Assembly: GCF_019431375.1 (NCBI RefSeq)
Contig: NZ_CP080267.1
Coordinates: forward strand, 2,979,933 to 3,043,932
Reading direction: 5' to 3'
Length of the DNA: 64,000 nucleotides
Source of the DNA: Alcanivorax sp.
GTDB taxonomy: Bacteria; Pseudomonadota; Gammaproteobacteria; Pseudomonadales; Alcanivoracaceae
Each line of letters opens with the position of its first letter. Position 1 is the stretch's first letter. The notes under the pieces were generated by a model, which was not told where the DNA came from, searched no databases, and saw only the letters and a list, made by a program, of their open reading frames with translations. Positions 56,893 through 64,000 of this stretch are shown one piece after another. The translations under genes and the position numbers were made by a program.

Positions 56893-57111
56893 TTAACCGA
56901 ACAGCATCTTTTTCACCGGGCGGCGGAAGGGCCCGGGCACCACATTCAGTGCGTTATTCATGGCTTTTTCGACTCTGGCGTCTTTGGTTTCCAGAGCGGC
57001 AAGGACGGTATCGGCCAGCTTGCTGGCCTGATCCGCGGGCAGGGACTCAATAAAGGCCAGCGCGTCCGCTGGCAGCCCCTTGTTCTTCAAGGTACTGATG
57101 GAATCAGACAT
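56893..57111 (-). CDS. Small helical protein of unknown function
   Basis: A 72-residue protein, mostly helical and acidic in the first 50 residues (PADALAFIESLPADQASKLA), ending in a basic, hydrophobic tail (FRRPVKKMLFG). It lies 10 bases upstream of the 384-residue helical-repeat gene on the same strand, and its one repeat-like segment resembles that protein's units. GAAGGAGAAACC precedes the ATG. No known family recognised. Confidence 0.65.
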   Translation of the reverse strand: MSDSISTLKNKGLPADALAFIESLPADQASKLADTVLAALETKDARVEKAMNNALNVVPGPFRRPVKKMLFG

Positions 57112-57340
57112 GGTTTCTCCTTCACTACAGCGTCCCGGAGCACATTCCCGGACGCCCTGGATACAGGCTGTCGGACCCAGCCTGCCTATGGCTGGCGCTA
57201 CTATGCCAGCAATGAGGGAGGATGGGTGTTGCCGAAAAGCCGTTGTCTGGCGGCGCTCAAGAAAGCGTAACAGCCGGTTTGGTTTGCCTGGCAGGCTCGC
57301 CGGGGTGCCCGCGCCCCGGATTTAACCCGCCGTGTCGGGG

Positions 57341-58282
57341 TCAGGCAAAGTCCATCTGGTCACTGATAAAGCCCACGCTGATGGCGCCGGGGCCGATATT
57401 GACCCCCCCGGTGAGCCCCATGTGGCTGATAAGCAGGTCTACCCCATGTTTCTCTGTGGTGGCTTTCAGTTCACTAAAGCCGGGCATCTGGTAAACCGCA
57501 TCCGGGTCGCCGGCATAGCTGACGCAGACAATGGGGGTCAATAGCCCCTGTTCCACGCAGGCGCAGGCGTGGGTGAACATCTTTTCCACGGCGGTTTCGA
57601 AGCCGCGTACCTTGGCCACCGGAAAGGTTTGGTCCTGGCGAGCGCAGAGGATGGGTTTGATGTCCAGGGCCGAGCCCATCAGCGCGCCAACAAAGCCCAC
57701 GCTCTTGTCTCCTTTCTTGCGGGCGCGTTTGTGCACGTAATAGAGATCTGGCACCACAGCGTAACCCGAGGTTTTCGGGGTCAGGTCGCTGATGCGCTGG
57801 CGGATGTCGCCGACTTTCATGCCGGCATTGATAAGCCGCATGGTCTCTGCCGCCAGTACTCCCTGGCCGGCAAACAGTGTCTGGCTGTCACTGACACGGA
57901 TGCGGAACGGCCCTTCACGACCGGCGGCTTCACGGTATTTTCTGTAGTCGCCGAGGATGGCATGGGCCGCCTCGGTGGCGTTTTCGAAGATCGGGCTGCG
58001 ACTCTTCGGTACCGTCTGCACCAGGGCGTAGTCGAATTCTCCCACCGCCTGCTCCAGGAACAGGGTACGGATCTGGTCCACCGTTGGCGGCGCGGTTTCC
58101 GCGTCGTGGTTCTTGTCCACTTCGTGGCGGGCGTAAAACTCCCGGGCCCGTTGCGGGTCGCGGTCGTCCACAAAAATTTCCTTGCCGATGCGGATGGGCA
58201 CCGGCATTACCAGGATGTTGTTAGCGTCAATAAATTCCTTGGGCAGATCACAACCCGAGTCCACAACCAGACCGATTCTCAT
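57341..58282 (-). CDS. DegV family protein
   Basis: A 313-residue DegV-type fatty-acid-binding protein. It starts MRIGLVVDSGCDLPKEFIDA with the VDSGxDL motif. The middle contains VSDSQTLFAGQGVLAAETMR and RISDLTPKTSGYAVVPDLYY, and the C-terminus has the HMGLTGGVNIGPGAISVGF segment. In Gram-positive bacteria DegV proteins bind acyl chains for phosphorylation; in gammaproteobacteria their role is unclear. The upstream flank holds a MITE-like element starting 24 bases from the ATG, so its promoter may have been altered by that insertion. Confidence 0.88.
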   Translation of the reverse strand: MRIGLVVDSGCDLPKEFIDANNILVMPVPIRIGKEIFVDDRDPQRAREFYARHEVDKNHDAETAPPTVDQIRTLFLEQAVGEFDYALVQTVPKSRSPIFENATEAAHAILGDYRKYREAAGREGPFRIRVSDSQTLFAGQGVLAAETMRLINAGMKVGDIRQRISDLTPKTSGYAVVPDLYYVHKRARKKGDKSVGFVGALMGSALDIKPILCARQDQTFPVAKVRGFETAVEKMFTHACACVEQGLLTPIVCVSYAGDPDAVYQMPGFSELKATTEKHGVDLLISHMGLTGGVNIGPGAISVGFISDQMDFA

Positions 58283-58306
58283 TGTTATGCTTCCTGTGGG
58301 AAGTTG

Positions 58307-58588
58307 AGGAGCCTCTGGATAACTCCTTGCATACTCAGCGTGGCCTGAAGGGTGCAGCTGTTGTGTTTTGTCGCGACGGACAGGGTGGTTCCCTTTCCTA
58401 GCGGCAAAGCGCAGCAGATGGGCCCTTCAGGACGCGCCCTTCGGGTCTTCCAGGCTGGCCCGCACTCGTTGTTGCGCTTTTTCCACAGGCAACCAGCATG
58501 CCTTCAAAATCGCGCCACTCTTTACCTTGGCCGAGGGGGCGAGCCAGCCTGAAAGACTGAGCATGCAAGGAGTTATTCAGAGGCTCCT
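58307..58588. mobile_element. MITE-like element, 282 bp with 32-bp terminal inverted repeats
   Basis: The left end at 58307-58338 starts AGGAGCCTCTGGATAACTCC and the right end at 58557-58588 ends with GGAGTTATTCAGAGGCTCCT. The two ends pair at 30 of 32 positions. The interior has smaller nested pairings (CCTGAAGGG/CCCTTCAGG, CCAGGCTGG/CCAGCCTG) and no credible ORF. Ends of this kind resemble IS4/IS5-type transposon termini. No clean target duplication is visible. Confidence 0.75.
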
Positions 58589-58692
58589 TTAGAACCAGTC
58601 TAGTACTGCCGTTCCGTTACTGGCGTCTTTTTGCGTATGGGATTGGTTAGGTGCTGTTACAAGACGCCAGCCGTTAACGTGATGGTGGGGCG

Positions 58693-60153
58693 TTACTGAA
58701 TATTGCCGCCAACCTGGACCACTTTCAGGGTGTTGGTGCCGCCATGGGCATCGTTGTAGTTGCCCTTGGTGATCAGAACCCGGTCGCCGTCCTGTACGGC
58801 GCCCATTTCCTCCAGAATGGCGACTGCGCGGCGGTTGACTGCGTCGCTGGCGATGGCATGGCTGTCAAAGGGGATGGCACGCACGCCGCGCAGGATGGCC
58901 ACCCGGCGCTGGCTGCTGGGGTAGGGGGTGAAGGCATAGATGGGGATGCCGGAGCGCAGCCGGGACATCAGCCGCGGAGTGTTGCCGCTTTCTGTCATGG
59001 CAATGATGGCGGTGACCTTGCTGAGCCGGTTGGCGGCCTGCATGGCCGCCATGGCAATCACTTCATCAATGTTGTCAGTGTTGTCGTTGATGGGGCGGTC
59101 GGTGCGTCTTTCCTGCCAGGTACGCTCGGCGCCGAGAATGATGCGGTCCATGGCCTGTACGGTTTCCACCGGGTATTCGCCCACTGCGGTTTCCGCCGAC
59201 AGCATCACCGCGTCAGTGCCGTCCAGCACCGCATTGGCCACATCGGACACTTCTGCCCGGGTGGGCTGGGGACTGTGAATCATGGATTCCATCATCTGGG
59301 TGGCGGTGATCACGAAACGGTTGAGGGCCCGGGCGCGCCGAATGATGTGCTTTTGCACCCCCACCAGCTCCGCATCGCCGATCTCCACGGCCAGATCACC
59401 CCGCGCCACCATGACGCCGTCGGACGCTTCAATGATGGCATCCAGGGTGGCATCATCCGCCACCGCTTCAGCTCGTTCGATCTTGGCCACGATGCCGCCC
59501 TGGCCACCGGCCTGCCGGTAACGGCGGCGGGCTTCTTCCACGTCTTCGGCGTCGCGGGGGAAAGACAGGGCAAGAAAATCCACTTCCATGTCGGCGGCGG
59601 TGACGATGTCGGCCAGGTCCTTGTCGGTGAGTGCCCGGGCGCTGAGGCCGCCGCCCTTGCGATTGACCCCTTTGTGATCGGACAGCTCGCCGCCCACCAG
59701 TACGGTGCATTCCACCCGGGTGCCGCTGATGGCGTCCACTTTCAGTTCCAGCAGGCCGTCATTGAGCAGCAGCACATCGCCGGGCCGGCAGTCATCCGGC
59801 AGCGGCGGGTAGCTCACGCCTACCTGCTGGGCATTGCCGGCGTCATCCGCCAGGGCGGTATCCAGGGTAAAAGGCTGGCCGGCTTTCAGCAGGATAGGGC
59901 CATCGGGAAAGCTGCCGATACGGATCTTTGGTCCCTGCAGGTCCGCCAGGATCGCCACATGTTCGCCACACTGCTCAGCACAGCGGCGAATGGTGTCTGC
60001 GGTTTCCCGGTGAGTGTCAGCACTGCCATGGGAAAAATTCAGCCGGAACACATTCACGCCGGCCTGGATCAGGGCGTTCAGTCGGGATTCGGAGGAAGAG
60101 GCAGGGCCAACGGTGGCGACAATCTTGGTGCGACGCAGGGGAGAGCGGGACAT
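58693..60153 (-). CDS. pyk: Pyruvate kinase
   Basis: A 486-residue glycolytic enzyme converting phosphoenolpyruvate and ADP to pyruvate and ATP. Motifs are TKIVATVGPASSSESRLNAL (N-terminus), VFRLNFSHG (~38-46), IVAKIERAEAV (~220, catalytic Lys/Glu), GVMVARGDLAVEIG (~245) and MLSAETAVGEYPVE (~315). The C-terminal allosteric domain runs from ~340. The start at 60153 has GGA nine bases upstream; two nearby in-frame ATGs are possible. Length matches type I/II bacterial enzymes (~480). The gene is flanked by the MITE (3' side) and a terminator of the upstream deacylase gene (5' side), so it is probably monocistronic. Confidence 0.95.
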   Translation of the reverse strand: MSRSPLRRTKIVATVGPASSSESRLNALIQAGVNVFRLNFSHGSADTHRETADTIRRCAEQCGEHVAILADLQGPKIRIGSFPDGPILLKAGQPFTLDTALADDAGNAQQVGVSYPPLPDDCRPGDVLLLNDGLLELKVDAISGTRVECTVLVGGELSDHKGVNRKGGGLSARALTDKDLADIVTAADMEVDFLALSFPRDAEDVEEARRRYRQAGGQGGIVAKIERAEAVADDATLDAIIEASDGVMVARGDLAVEIGDAELVGVQKHIIRRARALNRFVITATQMMESMIHSPQPTRAEVSDVANAVLDGTDAVMLSAETAVGEYPVETVQAMDRIILGAERTWQERRTDRPINDNTDNIDEVIAMAAMQAANRLSKVTAIIAMTESGNTPRLMSRLRSGIPIYAFTPYPSSQRRVAILRGVRAIPFDSHAIASDAVNRRAVAILEEMGAVQDGDRVLITKGNYNDAHGGTNTLKVVQVGGNIQ

Positions 60154-60238
60154 TCGAGGCATTTCCATCAGCTGATTTTTGACCAGCATACCATGCTGAC
60201 TTGGCGGAGGGATGACAGGGGGTCACCAGAAATCAGAC

Positions 60239-60265
60239 AAAAAACTCCCCCGCGAAAGCGGGGGA
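60239..60265 (-). terminator. Intrinsic terminator of the YbaK-like gene
   Basis: On the minus strand TCCCCCGC-TTTC-GCGGGGGA followed by G and TTTTTT, ~27 bases past the deacylase stop. Confidence 0.88.
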
Positions 60266-60292
60266 ATAAGGAGGTAGTCGTGTTGGCAAAAA

Positions 60293-60760
60293 TCAATGCA
60301 GCATCGCGAAGGAGCAGGACTGGGCTTCGCTGAGGCGAAGGAAATCACCCATGCCCATCTTGATCACTTCGGTGTGGGTGCCGGCATTAAAGGCCAGCCA
60401 GTCTTCGCTGATCATGGTGTCGTCCACATACACCTTCATGTCGTAGAGGTTGCCGAACGGTGGCTCGCCGCCGGGTTCGCAAAGAGGGAAGCGATCCTTG
60501 AAATCCTCCTCCGGAGCCAGCCGGACGCTCTCCGCATTCAAGGCCTGGCGCAACCGTTCCGGGTCCAGGTATTGATCGGAGGGCAGCACCGCCATGGCCA
60601 GCTCGCCGTCCACATCCACGATCACCGTCTTGGCCATGTGACGTCCGGGAATATGGCTGGACTGGGCCACCTCGGAAGCAGTAACGGCGGGCGGGTGGTT
60701 ATAGCAATGATAGTTCACATTGTTGTTGTCGAGAAAATCAGCCAATGCGCGGGCAGGCAT
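60293..60760 (-). CDS. YbaK/ProX-type aminoacyl-tRNA deacylase family protein
   Basis: A 155-residue protein of the YbaK/prolyl-tRNA editing domain family. It begins with a short helical segment (ARALADFLDNNNVNYHCYNH), then the conserved HMAKTVIVDVDGELAMAVLP with the catalytic-region Lys, and EPGGEPPFGNLYDMKVYVD containing the substrate-loop GGxPPFG. Related enzymes clear misacylated tRNA (Cys- or Ala-tRNAPro). The start at 60760 follows a perfect AGGAGG. An intrinsic terminator follows the stop, so it is monocistronic. Confidence 0.88.
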   Translation of the reverse strand: MPARALADFLDNNNVNYHCYNHPPAVTASEVAQSSHIPGRHMAKTVIVDVDGELAMAVLPSDQYLDPERLRQALNAESVRLAPEEDFKDRFPLCEPGGEPPFGNLYDMKVYVDDTMISEDWLAFNAGTHTEVIKMGMGDFLRLSEAQSCSFAMLH

Positions 60761-60927
60761 GATAGACCTCCTCCCGGTGATGATAAGCCGGGAATAGGGA
60801 GCCGCCGCAGGGACAGTTTGTGACCGGCCCAAGGCTGGCTCCGTGAATGTTCATATCCAGCTTAGGGAGAGGGAGGCGGGTGGGGAAATACGGTTATACG
60901 CTAAGGGAAATAGCGGAAAGGCATAAT

Positions 60928-61040
60928 AGTTAACAGTGAATAGTTAACAGTTAATAGCGAAAATCAAGAGCCAAAAAATTGACAAGATAGGCAGCTACAC
61001 CAGCCTATCCTGTTCACTGTTCACTGTTCACTGTTCACTG
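60928..61040. repeat. Heptamer-armed hairpin element (AGTKAAY type)
   Basis: The left arm at 60928-60957 is AGTTAAC, AGTGAAT, AGTTAAC, AGTTAAT. The right arm at 61010-61040 is four perfect CTGTTCA units plus CTG. The short core (~52 bases) holds its own GATAGGC/GCCTATC hairpin. It ends four bases before the metF stop codon on the opposite strand. Confidence 0.88.
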
Positions 61041-61044
61041 CCTG

Positions 61045-61875
61045 TCACATCCCCAGATTATCCAGAATCCGCAGATTCGGACCGGCCTGGTTCATGGTGT
61101 AGAAGTGCAGGCCCGGTGCGCCCATGGCCAGCAGGCGTTCGCACAGACGGGTGACCACTTCCTCGCCGAAGGCTTTCACTGCCGCGTCATCATCCTTGAT
61201 GTCGTTGAGCTTGCTGTGCAGCCAGCGGGGGATGTCGGCGCCACAGGTGCTGGAGAAGCGCACCAGGTTGGCCACGTTGAGGATCGGCATGATGCCCGGG
61301 TAAACCGGGGCGTCGCAGCCGATTTTCTGCAGCGCGTCCAGGTAGTAACCGTAGGCGTCGGCGTTGTAGAAATACTGGGTCAGGCCGCTGTTGGCGCCAG
61401 CGTCGATCTTGCGCTTGAAGTGGGCAATGTCGTCCTCGAAGCTGCGCGCCTGGGGGTGCATTTCCGGGTAGGCGGCTACTTCCAGGGTAAAGTGATTGCC
61501 GGTTTCCTCGCGTATTAGCTGCACCAGTTCGTCGGCGTACTTGATCTCGCTCTGGGCATAGCCCATGCCGGAAGGCAGGTCGCCGCGCAGGGCGACGATG
61601 CGGGTCACGCCGGCATCCTTGTAACCGTTGACCAGCTCCAGGATTTCGTCGCGGCTCTGACCGATGCAGCTCAGGTGCGGGGCGGTGTCACCGTGTTGCT
61701 GGCGCAGCTGATTGACCATGTCACGGGTGTTGTCCCGGGTGGAGCCGCCGGCACCAAAGGTGCAGGAAAAAAACTCCGGTTTCTTGGCCAGAAGTTTCTG
61801 CTGGGTAGCCAGCAGCTTTTCTTTCCCCGCATCGGTTTTCGGCGGGAAAAATTCAAAACTGATTCGTTTGCTCAT
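61045..61875 (-). CDS. metF: Methylenetetrahydrofolate reductase
   Basis: A 276-residue FAD-dependent TIM-barrel enzyme reducing 5,10-methylene-THF to 5-methyl-THF for methionine synthesis. Signatures are ISFEFFPPKTDAGKEKL at the N-terminus (active-site Glu), FGAGGSTRDNTRDMV (~43-57), RIVALRGDLPSG (~95-106) and AYPEMHPQARSFEDDI (~135-150). The start at 61875 is the standard MSKRISFEFFPPK; a longer reading lacks support. It lies downstream of ahcY with a 128-base gap filled by a CACAGAG repeat, and probably shares the SAH-controlled transcript. Confidence 0.95.
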   Translation of the reverse strand: MSKRISFEFFPPKTDAGKEKLLATQQKLLAKKPEFFSCTFGAGGSTRDNTRDMVNQLRQQHGDTAPHLSCIGQSRDEILELVNGYKDAGVTRIVALRGDLPSGMGYAQSEIKYADELVQLIREETGNHFTLEVAAYPEMHPQARSFEDDIAHFKRKIDAGANSGLTQYFYNADAYGYYLDALQKIGCDAPVYPGIMPILNVANLVRFSSTCGADIPRWLHSKLNDIKDDDAAVKAFGEEVVTRLCERLLAMGAPGLHFYTMNQAGPNLRILDNLGM

Positions 61876-61896
61876 TTGGCTTGTGCCTTTTCGATC

Positions 61897-62003
61897 AAAA
61901 GCAATGTCACCACAGAGACACAGAAGCATCAGAGTTAAAACCAATAGATGAATTGTGCGGTTTTTCCCTCAGTGTTCTCTGTGCCCTCTGTGGTTGGTTG
62001 CTT
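61897..62003. repeat. CACAGAG inverted repeat between ahcY and metF
   Basis: AAAAGCAATGTCACCACAGAG at the left is mirrored by CTCTGTGGTTGGTTGCTTTT at the right (partial pairing), with inner GACACAGA and TCTCTGTG. A second copy with the same inner TTTTTCC(C)TCAGTG phrase is at 63510-63590, on the other side of ahcY. Confidence 0.75.
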
Positions 62004-63392
62004 TTAGTACTTGTAGTGCTCGGGCTTGTACGGGCCGTTCACGTCCACGCCGATGTAGTCTGCCTGCTCTTTGGTGAGCTTGGTGATCACGCCACCGAAA
62101 CCCTGCACCATGTAACGGGCCACTTCTTCGTCCAGGTGTTTGGGAAGCACTTCCACCTTGAGCATTTTTTCCTTCACGGTGTCGGAGTGCTTGGCATAAC
62201 CCTGATCGAACAGGTACATCTGCGCCAGCACCTGGTTGGCGAAGGAGCCATCCATGATGCGGCTGGGGTGGCCAGTGGCGTTGCCCAGGTTTACCAGGCG
62301 GCCTTCAGAGAGCAGCAGCAGGAAGTCGCCCTCGGCCTTGTTGCGCCATACCTTGTGCACCTGCGGCTTGACCTCTTCCCATTCCCAGGTCTTGCGCATG
62401 AAGGCAGTGTCCACTTCGTTGTCGAAGTGACCGATGTTGCAGACCACGGCGCCTTTCTTGATGGCCTTGAGCATATTGGCGTCACAGACATTGAAGTTGC
62501 CGGTGGTGGTGACCAACAGATCCGTGGTGCCCAGTAGCTCGGTGTTGATGGACGCTTCGGTGCCATCATTAATGCCGTCCTTGTACTGGCTGACTACCTC
62601 AAAGCCGTCCATGCAGGCCTGCATGGCGCAGATCGGATCCGCCTCGGTGACCTTCACGATCATGCCTTCCTGACGGAGGGACTGGGCGGAACCCTTGCCC
62701 ACGTCGCCATAGCCGATCACCAGCGCTTTCTTGCCGGACAGCAGGTGGTCGGTGCCGCGCTTGATGGCATCATTGAGGGAGTGACGACAACCGTACTTGT
62801 TGTCGTTCTTGCTCTTGGTGACGGAGTCGTTCACGTTCACCGCCGGAACTTTCAGGGTGCCCTTGTTGAGCATCTCGTAAAGACGGTGGACACCGGTGGT
62901 GGTTTCTTCGGTGATGCCGTGGATGTTGTCGAGCATCTGCGGGTAGGTGTCGTGGATGTAACCGGTCAGGTCGCCACCATCATCCAGGATCATGTTGGCA
63001 TCCCACAGCTCGCCATTACCGTCACGGCAGGTTTGCTCGATGCACCACATGTACTCTTCTTCGGTTTCTCCTTTCCAGGCGAATACCGGTATGCCGGCGG
63101 CGGCAATGGCAGCGGCGGCGTGGTCCTGGGTGGAGAAGATGTTGCAGCTTGACCAGCGCACTTCCGCGCCCAGTGCGACCAGGGTTTCGATCAGCACGGC
63201 GGTTTGAATGGTCATGTGGATACAGCCGATGATTTTGGCGCCTTTCAGCGGCTGCTCGGCTCGATATTTCTCGCGGATGGTGATCAGTGCCGGCATTTCG
63301 GTTTCGGCAATATGGATTTCAGAGCGGCCATAGGCGGCCAGGGAAATATCGGCGACTTTAAAGTCGGTAAAAGTGTCCGCTTTTGCGTTCAT
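62004..63392 (-). CDS. ahcY: S-adenosylhomocysteine hydrolase
   Basis: A 462-residue NAD-dependent enzyme splitting S-adenosylhomocysteine into adenosine and homocysteine. Signatures are MTIQTAVLIETLVALGAEVR then WSSCNIFSTQDHAAAAIA (~60-95), the NAD-binding LVIGYGDVGKGSAQSLR (~230), GNFNVCDANMLKAIKKGAVV and the C-terminal VDVNGPYKPEHYKY. The start at 63392 (MNAKADTF) lies just after a GGAG that is partly buried in a hairpin. An SAH riboswitch precedes it, so high SAH should raise its expression. It forms the activated-methyl cycle with metK upstream and metF downstream. Confidence 0.96.
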   Translation of the reverse strand: MNAKADTFTDFKVADISLAAYGRSEIHIAETEMPALITIREKYRAEQPLKGAKIIGCIHMTIQTAVLIETLVALGAEVRWSSCNIFSTQDHAAAAIAAAGIPVFAWKGETEEEYMWCIEQTCRDGNGELWDANMILDDGGDLTGYIHDTYPQMLDNIHGITEETTTGVHRLYEMLNKGTLKVPAVNVNDSVTKSKNDNKYGCRHSLNDAIKRGTDHLLSGKKALVIGYGDVGKGSAQSLRQEGMIVKVTEADPICAMQACMDGFEVVSQYKDGINDGTEASINTELLGTTDLLVTTTGNFNVCDANMLKAIKKGAVVCNIGHFDNEVDTAFMRKTWEWEEVKPQVHKVWRNKAEGDFLLLLSEGRLVNLGNATGHPSRIMDGSFANQVLAQMYLFDQGYAKHSDTVKEKMLKVEVLPKHLDEEVARYMVQGFGGVITKLTKEQADYIGVDVNGPYKPEHYKY

Positions 63393-63400
63393 GGTGTTCT

Positions 63401-63421
63401 CCATTCGTTTTTGACGAATGG
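63401..63421 (-). promoter_or_regulatory. SD-sequestering hairpin of the ahcY leader
   Basis: On the minus strand CCATTCGT (63421-63414) pairs with ACGAATGG (63408-63401), covering two bases of the GGAG ribosome site (63402-63399). The first strand overlaps the 3' part of the SAH aptamer, so aptamer folding would free the ribosome site. Confidence 0.65.
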
Positions 63422-63495
63422 GCGCCGTTGTACCTTGTGAACCTGCCCCGCGAGCCTCGCGGTCATGCCGCTGCAGCGCCCCTCACGGGACAGGT
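63413..63495 (-). promoter_or_regulatory. SAH riboswitch upstream of ahcY
   Basis: On the minus strand the conserved blocks appear in order: GAGGGGCGCTGCAGCGG, GAGGCTCG, and CAACGGCGCCCATTCG at the 3' end. They match the S-adenosylhomocysteine aptamer consensus as I remember it. The GGGCGC/GCGCCC pairing of P1 is present. Location before ahcY-metF is the classic context. Confidence 0.88.
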
Positions 63496-63509
63496 CAAAA
63501 TCTTTTCTT

Positions 63510-63590
63510 CACCACAGAGGTCACAGAGCTGAACCCATCGCACACATGGTGCGTTTTGTTTTTCCTCAGTGATCTCTGTGCTCTCTGTGG
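63510..63590. repeat. CACAGAG inverted repeat between metK and ahcY
   Basis: CACCACAGAGGTCACAGAG (63510-63528) and GATCTCTGTGCTCTCTGTGG (63571-63590) form the arms. The core contains GCGTTTTGTTTTTCCTCAGTG, similar to the copy at 61897-62003. It lies immediately upstream of the SAH riboswitch and 18 bases from the metK stop. Confidence 0.75.
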
Positions 63591-63607
63591 CTAAATCGCT
63601 TTAGCCT

Positions 63608-64000
63608 TTAAAGCGCCTTGGCCAGATCTGCGGCCTTGTCGGTTTTCTCCCAGCTGAAGCCTTCGCGGCCGAAGTGGCCGTAGCTGGCAGTGGGCCGGTA
63701 GATCGGCTTGCGCAGGTCGAGCATTTCAATGATGCCGCGCGGGCGCAGGTCAAAGTGCTCGCGAACCAGGTCGACAATGGCGTTGTCGCTGATTTTGCCG
63801 GTGCCGAAAGTGTTCACGGAGATGGAGGTGGGTTCGGCCACGCCAATGGCATAGCTCACCTGAATCTCGCACTTGCTGGCCAGGCCAGCGGCAACGATGT
63901 TCTTGGCCACATAACGGCCAGCGTAGGCAGCTGAGCGGTCTACCTTGGACGGATCCTTGCCAGAGAAAGCGCCGCCACCGTGACGGGCCATGCCGCCATA
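63608..64000 (-). CDS. metK: S-adenosylmethionine synthase, C-terminal part
   Basis: The 3' 130 codons of metK; the gene continues past the window edge. Visible are GGGAFSGKDPSKVDRSAAYA then GRYVAKNIVAAGLA, the loop that binds ATP phosphates, SYAIGVAEPTSISVNTFGTG, and the C-terminal RPTASYGHFGREGFSWEKTD. The enzyme makes SAM from methionine and ATP. It is directly upstream of ahcY on the same strand, separated by a CACAGAG repeat and the riboswitch, so ahcY may receive transcripts from metK or from its own promoter. Confidence 0.95.
   Translation of the reverse strand, partial: YGGMARHGGGAFSGKDPSKVDRSAAYAGRYVAKNIVAAGLASKCEIQVSYAIGVAEPTSISVNTFGTGKISDNAIVDLVREHFDLRPRGIIEMLDLRKPIYRPTASYGHFGREGFSWEKTDKAADLAKAL

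Noticed and set aside
58744..60333. 529-codon plus-strand open frame opposite pyruvate kinase
   Set aside because: It covers the full length of a strongly conserved gene on the other strand and shows Gly/His/Gln-rich shadow composition.

Overview
The window looks like a chromosomal segment of a marine gammaproteobacterium of the Alcanivorax / Oceanospirillales type. This is an inference from GC-rich coding sequence and from family and gene-order evidence: engB beside cytochromes c5/c4, dsbA followed by an EEP hydrolase, a six-gene Mrp operon with a fused MrpA/B, and metK-ahcY-metF with an SAH riboswitch. No 16S or other decisive marker is present. I found no rRNA, tRNA, prophage, CRISPR array or intact transposase, so it reads as core chromosome with many small intergenic repeats.

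Layout. 0-8.6 kb: a lone MrpA paralogue divergent from a complete mrpA(B)CDEFG operon for a Na+(K+)/H+ antiporter. 8.6-9.5 kb: a non-coding stretch with two tandem, covarying small RNA genes convergent with engB. They look like duplicated relatives of the polA-engB sRNAs (ErsA / Spot 42 locus). 9.5-13.7 kb: engB, cytochromes c5 and c4, dsbA, an EEP hydrolase and a secreted Nudix protein. 13.8-17.2 kb: two convergent paralogues fusing a LuxR-type HTH to an alpha/beta hydrolase, one of which has lost its catalytic Ser and His. 17.3-23.3 kb: a six-gene envelope operon, mostly lipoproteins, including LpoB and YcfL homologues. 23.5-26.2 kb: a thrombospondin type 3 repeat lipoprotein and an exported partner. 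26.3-33 kb: dNTPase, DJ-1/PfpI protein, glutathione peroxidase, a YeeE/YedE pair with a persulfide-sensor-like ArsR repressor, hemolysin III, Dps and a peroxiredoxin-glutaredoxin fusion (a stress and redox block). 33-37.2 kb: an RND efflux pair. 37.4-46.7 kb: Ca2+/Na+ exchanger, AI-2E transporter, paired lipoproteins, pirin, OsmC, PpnP, hydrolase, patatin and MATE transporter. 47-55.7 kb: small secreted protein, sterol desaturase-like protein with a divergent AraC regulator, nitronate monooxygenase-like protein, glutaredoxin, GST, and a glutathione-dependent formaldehyde module (fghA, frmA, LysR regulator, frameshifted GFA gene). 55.7-64 kb: an unknown pair, DegV, a MITE-like element, pyruvate kinase, a YbaK-type deacylase, then metF, ahcY and the 3' part of metK, forming the activated-methyl cycle.

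The two most unusual features are non-coding. First, the tandem sRNAs each have three stems whose base pairs covary between copies, C-rich loops, and sigma-E/AlgU-like promoters. Second, at least nine intergenic hairpin elements have arms built of tandem 7-nt units. Four different heptamer alphabets occur, but the architecture is shared: inverted heptamer arrays, often a CGCG at the arm-core junction, and placement hugging gene 3' ends. In one case the array is read as the engB C-terminus and in two others it overlaps a stop codon.
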